From NCBI GenBank assembly GCA_029844215.1, contig CM056734.1:19106501-19170500 (forward strand): a stretch of 64,000 bases of DNA, written 5' to 3'. A program made the position numbers and the translations under genes. Source of the stretch: Przewalskia tangutica (lineage: Eukaryota; Streptophyta; Magnoliopsida; Solanales; Solanaceae). Positions 33,529 through 44,311 of the stretch are shown here, one piece after another. Under the pieces are notes generated by a model. It saw only the letters and a list, made by a program, of their open reading frames with translations, had not been told where the DNA came from and ran no database searches. Each line of letters starts with the position of its first letter. The stretch's first letter is position 1.

Positions 33529-34966
33529 ATGCGAAGTCGGAGAGGAGAAAACACTCCTATTCCTCGAACCCTGAGATCGAGAGATTGTGCAGACAGAACA
33601 GAAAAGAAAAGAGAGCAGCTGATTTGTTAGCAATGAGAGATCAGCGAAACAATAATTTGGAGAATGATGAGTTACCACATGTTTTAAGACAAGTCCCTGC
33701 AGAAATGAGCTTGGAGGACTATGTGACGTCGACTATTACAGGGGTGCAGACTTGCATCAGGCTTCCAGCTGTGAAAGCTAATAATTTTGAGATCAAACCA
33801 GCAATCTTGCACATGGTTCAAGGCTCAGTTCAATTTGGGGGGTTACCATCTGAAGATCCCCATTTGTATCTAGCAAATTTTCTAGAGCTGTGTACAACTT
33901 TTAAGTATAATGGTGTTACTGATGACGCCATTCGGTTGAAACTCATTCCATTCTCACTCAGGAATAGAGCAAAGTGCTGGCTGAACTCATTACAGGCGAA
34001 CTCCATCACTACATGACAAGACTTAGCCCAGACGTTTCTTGCCAAGTTCTTCCCCTTAGCTAAGGCAGCGAAGCTCAGAGGTGAGTTGAATAACTTTTAT
34101 CAGCTGGAGGGAGAATCACTATATGATGCATGAGAGCGATTTAAAGACTTGCAGAGGAAGTGCCCACATCATGGGATTGAGAAGTGGATGCTAGTCCACA
34201 TATTTTACAATGGGTTGTGTGGTACAACTCGTACCATTATTGATGTTGTAGCAGAAGGAACATTCATGAGAAAGAGTACCAATGAGGCACATGATCTGCT
34301 GGAAGACATGGCCGCAAACAACGAAAGTGGCTGGAATTCATGAGTTAGATGCTATCACTGCATTGACTGCGCAAGTTGCCACTTTGACACAACAGATGTA
34401 GCAGAGCACCATGGCAGTTAAAGCTTTTCAAACAACAGTAAGCTGTGAAATTTGTGGGGATCCTCATACTTTTGATAGGTGTACAGCAGTGGACCCAAAT
34501 ATTGTGCCTATGGAGCAAGTTCGGGCAGTGGGGAATTTTCATAGGCCCTACAATAATGCATTCTCCAACACATATAATCTGGGGTGGAGAAATCACCCAA
34601 ATTTTTCATGAAAGAATGAACAAGGGCAGCAACCACAATTTCAGGCATCATCCTCACGGTGATTCACCGCAGACCAGAGAAAGCGAGTGATTTGCAAGCA
34701 GTTTGTTGACCCTGACAAATTCCCAGACTCAGTTCATGACAGAAACCAGATCATCCATCAGGAATTTGGAGATGCAAGTGGGACAACTAGCTAACATGTT
34801 GAACAACAGAGAGCAAGGGAATTTTCCCAACAATATTGTGGTTAACCCAAGAGAACATTGCCAAGAAATTAGCTTGAGGAGTGGGAAGCAGTTAGAGCAG
34901 ATTGCACCCCAGCCAGTGGTTGAAAAGGAGAATGAGTTGGAGAAAGCAGTTGAGGAAGAGAAATAG
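33529..34966 (+). pseudogene. Athila-like gag of A3
   Basis: Gag of the Athila type. The start at 33529 (MRSRRGENT) matches the MRRRRGADT start of the sister elements; a frameshift soon after puts NPEIERLCRQNRKEKRAA in another frame. Conserved blocks: CIRLPAVKANNFEIKPAILH, FGGLPSEDPHLYLANFLELC, YNGVTDDAIRLKLIPFSLRN, then KCPHHGIEKWMLVHIFYNGL, the knuckle-like CEICGDPHTFDRCTA, and MLNNREQGNFPNNIVVNPRE near the end. Stops near 34013, 34132, 34342, 34400 and 34964 break it. Gag and protease were probably one reading frame, as in A4. Confidence 0.87.
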
Positions 34967-34969
34967 GGG

Positions 34970-35851
34970 GTTACTGAGGTCCGCCCTATTGTAGAGAGAG
35001 CTCCACCAGCAGTCATAAGAGAATATGTAGACAAAATTCCTTACCCTCAAAGACTGCAGAAGAAGACTTTGGATAAGCAGTTTTCGAATTTTTTGAAAGT
35101 ATTCAAAAAACTGCATATCAATCTTCCATTCATTGAAGCTTTGGAGCAGATTCCAGCTTATGTGAAGTTCATGAAAGACATCCTGTTTAAGAAGAGAAAA
35201 CTGGATGACTATGAGACAATAGCACTGACAGAGGAATGCAGTGCTATCTTGCAGAAGAAACTTCCCCCTAAGTTGAAAGATCCAGAAAGTTTCACCTTAC
35301 CTTGCACCATAGGGAAGGTGACATGCAAGCAAGCCCTGTGTGATTTGAGGGCAAGTGTCAACCTAATGCCCTTCTCTGTGTATAAAAGGCTTGGTTTGGG
35401 GGAGGCGAGACCAACCACAGTCACCCTGCAGCTAGCTGATCGCTCGATTATGCATCCCGAAGGAATTATTGAAGATGTGTTGGTACAAGTAGGTAAATTC
35501 ATTTTTTCTGCTGATTTCCTCATTTTAGACATAGATGAAGATGAAAATATGTTCATCATACTTGGAAGACCATTCCTAGCCACATGGAGGGAACTTATTG
35601 ATGTTGAGAAGAGAGAGTTGAAACTCAGAGTTCAAGATGAGAAGATGATCTTCAAAGTTCTCAGACCATCCCCTGAACCACAAGTTTATGATAGATGCTT
35701 CGCTGTTGGTGTAGTTGATAAAAAGGCTCCTCATGAAAGTCCAAGGGTACTGATGCCCTTGATGGTAAAAACTTCTGAACTAGCAGTTGATGAAAAAGAA
35801 TTGAACTCCTATGAAATTAGCATTGTGAAAAAAAAAGGAGGAAGAGAATGA
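34970..35851 (+). pseudogene. Athila-like aspartic protease of A3
   Basis: Open for 260 codons from an internal Met at 35069, and also readable a little upstream (PPAVIREYVDKIPYPQRLQK). It cleaves the polyprotein in active elements. Landmarks: FSNFLKVFKKLHINLPFIEA, LPPKLKDPESFTLPCTIG, the active-site block, VTLQLADRSIMHPEGIIEDV, FSADFLILDIDED and FIILGRPFLAT (the flap-side ILGR motif). The catalytic loop reads CDLRASVNLMP, where the sister element A4 has the normal CDLGAS, so the glycine after Asp-Leu is replaced by Arg and activity is doubtful. Reverse transcriptase does not follow: the frame stops at 35849-35851 and non-coding DNA begins. Confidence 0.85.
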
Positions 35852-36271
35852 GAATGATGCTAAAATGGATATGCGGAGGGGACACTCTATCCCCTTGATT
35901 TAGTAAGTAACCTGCGTCCGGCTAAAAGACGTTAAAGACAGCGTTACTTGGGAGACAACCAAATATTTTTAATTATGTTATTTCAATTCTTGTTTTAGTT
36001 GTTTTATTTTATCTTGAACAGTCTCACGGTCTTGGGTTTTGCCTTATGTTTAGATAGCAGGTGGACTAGGGACTGACCTTGAGCGGAAAATGATCAAAAA
36101 CGCTGGAAAAGAACAATGATCGAGCACAGCGCCGTGGCGCCAAAATGCAGGGCCACGGCGCTGAAACTTCAGAGAGCCCAGATGTCGTGCAATTTCCAAA
36201 ATAAATCCTCCCAGACCTCCGTTATGACCATTGTGTTGTGTCAGTAAGTTGTCCCTTTATTTTTAGTCTTC

Positions 36272-36291
36272 ACACATTGGGGACAATGTGT
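36272..36291 (+). other. hairpin before internal purine tract of A3
   Basis: 8-bp perfect arms (ACACATTG/CAATGTGT) with a GGGA loop, 3-4 bases before TTAAGTTTGGGAGGGG. The counterpart in A4 is at 46819-46840. Confidence 0.7.
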
Positions 36292-37386
36292 TGATTAAGT
36301 TTGGGAGGGGGGAGGGGGGTCTTATTTTGTTTAATTGTTTTGTTTTTAAGTCTTGATTGTCTTTGTATTGTTTTATGTATTTTTTAGTAGTATTTTTTTA
36401 ATGGATCATGCATGTTGTAGTTGATAAATATATTGAGTGGATAAAGTGGGATAATATAATGGAACTAAAAGCGACAATCTGTGTGTTTAAGTTAGATATA
36501 CCAAAAATTTATGACATCTAATTGTTTGGGATATTTGTGTTTAGCCTATGTGTGTCAGTTATGGAAAGAAAGGTTGAAAAATGTCTAGAAAATCTAGTTG
36601 CTTGTTATTTGAGGCGAAATAGTTAAAATGTATATGTTTAGGGAGATGATTCAGACATTTCTTTGATAGCCCTTCTGACCATTCATTACCTACCCTGACA
36701 TGAATTGTATCACTAATCAACTCCTTTGAGCCTAAAATAAGATCTTTCTTTGACACCCTATGATTCCTTCGTTGTGCCATAAGGGATAATTGAAAACTCT
36801 TGGAATGAAAAGTGTTGAAAAAGAAATAAAAAGAGTGTGAAAAGTTGATGCACCCCGCTGAAGAATATGCAAAAATCTAAGTTTGGGTGCTTGTTATTTA
36901 TAATGTATCTCATTCTCTCAAAAGAAAAGAGAGGGAAAATAGGTATGAGATTAAAAAGAAAGTCAAAAAGAAGGAAAAATGAGTTGAATGAAAAATGCTT
37001 ATGGTACGTAATTTGAGCCTAAATGTCTACTTTTACCTACCCCTGCCTAAACCTACATTACAACCCTTGAAAGTCCTGATGATCTTTAATGTGCATATCT
37101 ATGATTAGTGGAGAATAACAAGTAAACAGATCTATAACATTTTGGAAAAGATGGAATGAAATTGACATGCATAAGTTAGGTGTTTATGTTTCCATTGATT
37201 GTGATCTACGTGAATTTGTGAAATATCTAACTTGAAATTCTAGATTGCTAAATATTCATGCTATGTATGTTCTAACATATTATCCCAACTTTCATCCATG
37301 ATTTTGAAGAAGCATTGCTATAACTACTTGATCCATTTCATAGAGTCTTTATTTTTATTTTTATTTTTTTTTGTTTTTGTTTTGTG

Positions 37387-37408
37387 CTTTACTCGAGGGC
37401 GAGTAAAG
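37387..37408 (+). other. hairpin before the polypurine tract of A3
   Basis: 9-bp perfect arms CTTTACTCG/CGAGTAAAG with an AGGG loop. The A4 copy has G-C where this one has A-T at the same stem position, a compensatory change that supports a real structure. Confidence 0.75.
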
Positions 37409-37410
37409 TG

Positions 37411-37426
37411 TAAGTTTTGGGGTGTT
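37411..37426 (+). other. polypurine tract of A3
   Basis: TAAGTTTTGGGGTGTT directly before the LTR start TGTTAAGTG. Confidence 0.75.
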
Positions 37427-38048
37427 TGTTAAGTGTATTTTATATATACTTTTGAGTCATTTTTAGTTAGTATTTTACTCTTTTATTTTGCGTTTAGTAT
37501 AATGTTAGGTGTGTTTTTCTTTCTTTTGTGTCACGGCGATTATAAAGGAGAAGATACTACTTTTGACTTTTGAGGATGGAATTGCACAAAAAAATGCCAA
37601 GAAATAAAGTCTAAGAAGTCCCGGAAAGTATAAAAGAAATCAGACGAAGTCCGGACGAGAAAATGACACAAAATCAAAAAATCTGAAAAAGGAAGCCACC
37701 GGCGCCGCGGCGCCAGCCAGCAACGCCTAAGCTCATGCAGCGCCTGATTTGGTCTCAGTACTTCCGGCGCCACGACGCCAGCCTGCAGGGCCGCGAGGTC
37801 GAGGCGGGTTTTTCCGAATCTGGGCCGAATTTTGACACGGTTTTCAGGTCCACAATGCAATTTTTCCCAGCTATAAACTCTAAATCCTGAGCATCTCTTG
37901 ATCACTTTTTAATATACTTTGGATAGGGGAACGACGGCTAGAAGCAAGATTAGAGACATCTTCTTGTTCAAGTTATTTTCTTTCTCTTGTTTTATTTCAG
38001 TTTATGTTGGATTGTAATTTAGTTCTTGACATGACAATGTTTAGGAGT
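37427..38048 (+). repeat. 3' LTR of A3, interrupted
   Basis: Begins TGTTAAGTGTATTTTATATA, contains a GC-rich module (37698-37806) and a TATA box (GCTATAAACTC, about 37870-37880), and stops at 38048 where LTR G1 starts. The remaining 700 bp or so expected from the 5' LTR are not found on the far side in this window. Confidence 0.82.
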
Positions 38049-39051
38049 TGTCATGACCCGACCTGACGGGCCGCGACCCGGTGTCATAATTGGACACCCT
38101 AATACCTACCTGTCACATATAATCCGACTGATACCAAGAACAACATATAAACCTCGTGAAAATAAGCTGCTGCCTCATAACGTTATATATCAACGGAACT
38201 TGTCCCCTGAGAAGTCACATCAATTCAACATGACAACATAGGCAAGCCGATAAGGCTGCCTCTATACATGAGTGTCACGACCCGACCCCGGGGCCGCGAC
38301 TGGTGCCCTATCGGGGCACCCTGTCAGGTACACATCAGAGAATAGCAGCGGAACATACATAATACAAAATTTGTACAAGGTAAACATCACTAGCAAGCCG
38401 ACAAGGCCGTCTTTCATAAAATAACTTAATCAAATGTGAAACAGTACAACTAGTCCTTACAACCCAAACCACAAACGTGACTACAGACCTCTAGGAATAA
38501 CAACTGTGGCGGGACAGGGCCCCGCCATACCCCCTGAATGTACAAAAGTCTATAACCTCAGGGAATCATACCAAAAAGACAAAGCCTCCGAAGGGATGAA
38601 GCTTTCCAGGAAATGAACAGTGGTCCTAAGAGTGCGGACCAGCAAGCTACGTATCTCGACCTGCGGCATGAACGCAGCCCAGGAGGTCGATAACAAGTAC
38701 CAAGTATGTGAAACTAAAAATCGTAATGAAATCATAAGTCGAAAATAAAAAATTTGGGGTCATGGAAGAAAATCAAATACCTTTTACTGTGCCTTATTAA
38801 CAATGAGAGTGACAAGTATGTATATATATAACACTGCATAAAATAGGGGCCTTAGGATCAAAACAGGGTACCTCGCCCGTAGTATCAATAAGCACCCTAC
38901 TCGCAGGACTATTTCACCGCGTAGGTCCGAGTGGACCCGCGTGAGTATTCTCGCATAGGTCAGACGCCCGCGTGAGACTATTTCACCCGTAAGCCCATGG
39001 GACTCGCGTGAGGTATTCCTCGCGTCGTGGGTAATAAGTCCACGGGCAAGT

Positions 39052-39420
39052 GGTATAACGATCTTGGGGCTTTCCGCCGGATATACTCTTACCACGAAGC
39101 AGATGGTATAACGATCTTGGGGACTTACCCGCCGGATATACTCTTTGCTTTGGGCGGATGGTATAACGATCTTGAAATGTACTCGCCGGATATACTCTTA
39201 TCTTTGGAGCGGATGGTATGGCGATCTTGGGGCTTGCCTCGGACATACTCTTACAGTGCGGATGGTATAACGATCTTGGGCACGCCCGCCGGATATACTC
39301 TTACACTGGAGAAGGTGGTATGACGATCTTGGGGCTTTCCCCTAAGACATACTCTTACCCTGGAGAAGGTGGTATAACGATCTTGGGGCTTGCCCCTCAG
39401 ATATACTCTTACCCTAGCTC
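39052..39420 (-). repeat. 53-bp array in the solo LTR (seven units)
   Basis: Plus-strand units begin GGTATAACGATCTTGGGGCTT at about 39052, 39105, 39160, 39215, 39263, 39317 and 39370, each containing CCGGATATACTCTTA or a close variant. Spacing is 48-55 bp. Confidence 0.9.
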
Positions 39421-40838
39421 AACTGTCATCAATCATAAACATAATTAAGTTAAGAAAACTTATAATTTCTTATTAGTCTTGTTCATATACCCTCTCATTT
39501 TAGTTTACTTAAGGCACTTAATCATATCTTTAATAAAAAGAAAACCGGGAATTTAACCCAAGTACTACATACTTCAACTCTTTTAAGAGTGACTCCTTTT
39601 CATATAAAACCTTTGGGCAATTGATGCCTTAAAATCAATTTGTCTTTCATAAATCAAATCATTTGTCCTTACTCATCTTACTTAGAGTAAATCTATTCTT
39701 GTTAACCTTTCATAAAACTAATATAACTAACTTCCATAAAGCCGTTATACTATCTTTATACTTTAGAAATTGAGACCTTCTTATCTTTTCATAAGGCCGT
39801 TATAACTAACTTCCCATAAAGCCGTTATAACTCCTTATAAACCATTTGTTCTTTTACTAACCAAGAGACTTATACTTGAACAAATCTACACAACTTTCAA
39901 AAATACTTGAGCCTCTTATCTTTAGAATAATTCAATACTCAATACTTTCACACCAAGTACTCTATACTTTTGTAAAATCATACTTTTCCTTAACGAGGAC
40001 TTATACTTCTTAAAACAAAACAAGTCTTTGTTTACACTTAAACAAGTAAGAATACTAAATCTTGTCGTCTCTGGTACTACATAGATACAAATACTCATGC
40101 TCAAAAGATAGGAAAGCTTCACATACCTTGTTGATCAATCCACTTGCTAAGTCAAACTACATGAGTAATATGTCAACCTAAAATAACCATGGTACGTTTA
40201 TTAACCTCTAACTTCAATGTAGAATAATCTAAACTCAAAGCCACTAAATTCTATGGAAAATTGGGCAGCATTTCCTTTGTTTCTACTCACTTGGCCACCT
40301 TTTTCAAAGGCCGATTTTCAACACTCAAACGCCTCATTAAGGCCCAACATCCAAACCAACACAAAGGGGATTACACACCTAATCTTGAGTGTATAAAATT
40401 CTGCCCCACAAGTTACAACAATTCACTTAACAATTCTAAAGTAGTTTTTAGGCTACAACATGCTCATAATATCTCTTTAGCCAAATCCTTCATACCCAAC
40501 CCACATTTCTTGCATGCAATGACTCTAATAGCATTATTTACTACCACAAGTACTTTATTCTTAACATGCAACACTAAAAACTAATAATAGAGGGAGAATC
40601 ATTACCTTAGAGCTTTAGCCAAATTTATCCAACAATTTGCTAGCTTCTATTCCAAGAACACCACCACAACAACCTTCACAAACTAGCCACAAACTTCTTT
40701 CTTGCTTTTATTTTTCTCAGATTTTTTCTAAGGCTAGAATGTCTCTTGGGATTTTAGAGAGAAGGAGGATCTTGAACTTTTAAGAGAGAAGGAAGAGCTT
40801 TTGTCTAAGAGAGAGAGAGAGAGAGAGAGATGAAGTAT

Positions 40839-40861
40839 GACCAAGTCTTGAAGACTTGGTC
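40839..40861 (-). other. perfect palindrome beside a TATA-like box in the solo LTR
   Basis: Two 11-bp arms (GACCAAGTCTT/AAGACTTGGTC) around a single G. On the minus strand it lies one or two bases downstream of ATTATATT (about 40862-40869). A (GA)n run follows at 40808-40830. Confidence 0.7.
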
Positions 40862-42887
40862 AATATAATGCATGCAAAAATCAGATGGGGGGGGACACTT
40901 GTCACCCTCCCAAGGTCTTTTAAAAGAAAAATCGCCTTTTCCTAAGTTTTTCGCCCGAGAATCCGCCTCGGCGCGCGCTTCCGTGGCGCGGCGCAACTCT
41001 GCGGACCCTCGGATCTTCGTGCGCGACCGCTTCCGGCACGCGAGCTGAAACTTCAGCGACCCCTCGGTACTTCGCGCGACCTGCATCCGGCCGCGGCGTG
41101 TGCCTTTACGAACGCATTTACGCGTCTGCGCACTGAACTTGTAATTCTCATAACTTCCTACTCTGATGTCCTATCGACGAACGGTTGGTTGCGTTGGAAT
41201 CTAGACTCAACGAACTACGCCCCAGGCCTTTGAAACACTTAGGAACTCTCAATGTACCGGGTCATAACCCGCCTCAAAGTTGACTAAAACCCATCCGGAA
41301 CAATCCGTCAACCTATCCTTCGAAAATTTTAAGTCTTACCCCCTTTCGTACGCTCTCAAACGCATGACCTGAACTACGGGGTGTAACAATGAGACTATCC
41401 AAGATAAACACAAACGACACATGTCTTGCGTCACACATACACAACCCACAACTGTCTACAAACCTCTAAGAGTACTATAATGAAATATGACGGGACAGGG
41501 CCCCGTCGTGCCCCTGAATATGCATAAATAAAAAATAAGGTTTTGTACCAAAATGACTAAGCTCCGAATCAATGGAGCTCTCTAACAGAGGATTCCTGAA
41601 GGATCACCAAACTGAGTACATGTACATGCGGGCATGAAAGCGCCTCACCTCAGGAAGAAGTCGATAAAATAATGTACTGAGTATGTAAAACATGAAGTAC
41701 TGTAAATAAGATCATAACTGTCCAAGAGATGTCAGGAGACAAATATAATATTCCAAATATCAATACAACTTTGCCTTATGAAATGAGAGTCAAGATATGT
41801 CCATATAAAATAAGTCATATATACACTGCCCGACCCATTCTGGGACGCGGTGGAATCATGTACTGCCCGACCCTCTAGTGAAGGATGCAGTGAAATTATT
41901 ACTGCCTGACCCATTCTGGGACGCGGTGTAATCATATACTGCTCGGGCCATTCTGGGACGCGGTAAAATCATATACTGCCCGGCCCATTCTGGGACGCGG
42001 TAAAATCATATACTGCCCGACCCTCTAGTGAGGGACGCGGTGAACATATAAGGTAATGTGCACGAAACTGCCCGGCTCGGGATGCGGTGAAATGATATAA
42101 TCACATCAGCATGAATAGAACATCATGAGTAACTTTATACATATTAAATCATCCTTTGACACTCAATGGAATAAATAAAAGGCACTATCGTGTCATGTAT
42201 CCTTTTAAATCATCATTTGGAAAATCAAGACACTATATATCATGTATCATTTTAAATCATCATTAGGAATTAGAATTCATTAGAACCATGTACGTCCGTC
42301 ATACACTCATTTATGAAATCATGCCAAAAAGAAAAAATGATAGTTTCACATACCTTTTAGTCGAACTAACCAACTCAATATTAGAATACGTCTCGTCTAG
42401 TACTTCAACCTATAATAATGGTAATACGTCCGTCAATTCTATGATTACTAGCATACTTTATATCGAATGACGACTCTCTTTTCTATACAAATTCGGGCAA
42501 CACTTCCCCTATTTATATGCACATCCACAACTTACAAACAAAGCCAACAATATCAATTTCAAGATGCAACTTAAAGAATGTACCAAAACAGTCCCATATA
42601 CTTCATTATGTTACCATTATACATTATTTTTTCTTACATTCATGGAGTACAACCAAAACAGCAACCAAGGTGACTTATACACCTATTTCTCATGTTAATC
42701 CATCCTCTTAATCCATATCAAATCAGCCCCTAAAACAGTCCATATACCAACAATAACGAGAATACAAAGTAACACCTTTCTACACTTTAATTTCTTTAAG
42801 ACATGTATTAGTAATTACCACAATATATATACATGTTCATAACTTATTTTCCAACATTATAATCTTAAAAAAACAGCCCCTAATACA

Positions 42888-43095
42888 TCACAACAATGTC
42901 CAATAATTACATGAAGTTCTCGGCCACAACATGTCATAATTCCATAACTCTTCTTCTTAATTCCTAAAATCCGATTTCATATTTCAGTAGAAGAGTTTAG
43001 GACTGGTGCAGTAGTCAATAATTCCATAACAATTCCATAACAATGTCCAATAATTACATGAAGTTTAGGACTGGTGCAGTAGTCAACAATTCTTT
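42888..43095. other. deletion junction with templated filler DNA
   Basis: Two local words alternate here. AATGTCCAATAATTACATGA occurs at about 42896 and again at about 43042. TTTAGGACTGGTGCAGTAGT occurs at about 42995 and 43066; the second is native reverse-transcriptase-region sequence of G2. A short repeated AATTCCATAACA lies between. The 3' end of G2 and the start of LTR G1 are joined through this patch. Confidence 0.65.
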
Positions 43096-44306
43096 TAGTT
43101 TCTGAAAACTTGCGTCACGTAAATCGACCCGGTATACTTAGCTTTTTTGAGTCAACCGAGTCAAGGAGCGTGAGACTAGAAAAACCTTTTACGAATCTTC
43201 TATAATACCCAGCCAAACCCAAGAAACTTCTAACCTCTGTCGGAGTGGTCGGTTTTGGCCAGTTCTTCACTGCTTCTATCTTCTGGAGGTCTACCATAAT
43301 TTCATCCCTTGACACAACATGACCCAAAAAGGCTACATTTTCCAACCAAAATTCACACTTTGAAAATTTAGCATATAGTTTCTCATGTTTCAAAACTTGA
43401 AGCACTACCCTCATATGCTCTTCATGTTCTTCAACACTCTTACTGTAAATTAGGATATCATCTATGAACACGATCACGAACAAATCTAAGAATGGTTTGA
43501 AGATTCTGTTCATTAAATCCATAAAAGTCGCTGGGGCATTGGTTAACCCAAAAGACATGACCAAGAACTCATAATGACCGTATCGGGTTCTAAAGGCTGT
43601 TTTGGATATATCATCTGGATTTATTTTCAGCTGATGATATCCCGAACGGAGATCAATCTTGGAAAAATAGCTAGCTCCCTGAAGTTGGTCAAAAAGATCA
43701 TCGATTCTTGGTAATGGGTATCGGTTCTTGATAGTGACCTTATTGAGCTGCCGATAATCGATGCACATTCGGAGCGATCCGTCTTTCTTTTTCACAAATC
43801 GGGTGATGCACTGAGGGAAACACTAGGCCTTATAAAGCCTCTATCCAGAAGATCCTTCAATTTTTCTTTTAACTCCCTCAATTCAGCTGGGGTCATTCGA
43901 TATGGAGGAATAGAAATGGGTCTTGTACCCAGAATTAACTCTATAGCAAACTCCACTTCTCTATCCGGAGGAAGGCCTGAAAGATCTTCAGGAAAAACCT
44001 CCGGAAAATTTCGAACAATAGGAACATCATTCACTGCTGGGGATTCTTTTTGGGTATCCACTATATTAGCCAGATATGCGTACTCCACTCTGTGACTTCT
44101 CAATAACTTTTGAGCCCCAAGGTAGGAAATAAACTGACCTGAGGATATTCCAATCCTACCCCTTATAACAACTTCTGGTTCTCCGGGAAAAGTTAATCTC
44201 ACTATCTTTCGCCGACAATCTAACATGACATAACATGCCGACAACCAATCCATACCCAAAATGACGTCGAAGTCTACCATATCAAGTAGTACTAGGTTCA
44301 CCATTG
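43096..44306 (-). pseudogene. gypsy G2: C-terminal protease part and reverse transcriptase (3' truncated)
   Basis: Second part of the G2 polyprotein on the minus strand. It starts at the A4 insertion with VNLVLLDMVDFDVILGMDWL, the protease C-terminal block, followed by NVIVRNFPEV-type linker words (FPEVFPEDLSGLPPDREVEF). The reverse transcriptase has MCIDYRQLNKVTIKNRYPLP, YFSKIDLRSGYHQL and the catalytic VFIDDILIYSKS (about 43440-43475), then YYRRFVKGFSS near 43200. A frame break near 43800-43850 separates two open parts. RNase H, integrase and chromodomain are lost in the junction near 43000-43095. The polyprotein continues upstream at 52873-54386. Confidence 0.87.
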
Positions 44307-44311
44307 TTCCC
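44307..44311. repeat. left target-site duplication of A4 (TTCCC)
   Basis: TTCCC before TGATGCGCG; its copy is at 52868-52872 on the other side of A4. Removing A4 plus one copy restores an uninterrupted G2 reading frame at this point. Confidence 0.9.

Larger units (their letters stand above)
35852..37410 (+). other. 3' non-coding tract of A3
   Basis: No reverse transcriptase, integrase or RNase H is present in the 1.57 kb between protease and 3' LTR. It holds: GACGTTAAAGACAGCG...GGGAGACAACC (35929-35960), shared with A4; a GC-rich module (36129-36188); a hairpin ACACATTG-GGGA-CAATGTGT (36272-36291) just before a G-rich purine tract (36295-36319); a weaker purine tract AAGTTTGGGTG near 36882; and a final hairpin (37387-37408) next to the real polypurine tract. 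Confidence 0.75.
38273..41388 (-). mobile_element. solo LTR (gypsy type) with target duplication ATGAG
   Basis: 3116 bp with ends TGTCACGACC...GTGTAACA on the plus strand, so TGTTACACCCCGTAGTTCAG is its start on the minus strand. Perfect ATGAG copies lie at 38268-38272 and 41389-41393. There is no primer site, internal region or second LTR, so this is what remains after LTR-LTR recombination. Its start resembles the LTRs of the three-LTR element (TGTTACACCCCGTAAGTTCAG) and it shares the AACGGCTTTATGGGAAGTT region and the GC-rich array words. It has its own 53-bp array instead of the 95-bp satellite. Confidence 0.9.
38049..43000 (-). mobile_element. gypsy LTR G1 (minus), split by a solo LTR
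   Basis: Starts TGTCATGACCCG on the plus strand, which is the 3' end of a minus-strand LTR (GGGTCATGACA). It resumes after the nested solo LTR at 41394. It carries an array of about seven 37-38-bp units (41824-42093) with ACTGCCCGACC and TCTGGGACGCGGT. The right end is lost in a deletion junction near 43000, so the LTR start and any internal region are absent. AT-rich, no coding potential. Confidence 0.6.

Noticed and set aside
35069..35851. 260-codon open frame as a host gene
   Set aside because: It matches the Athila-type aspartic protease and lies between gag and LTR.
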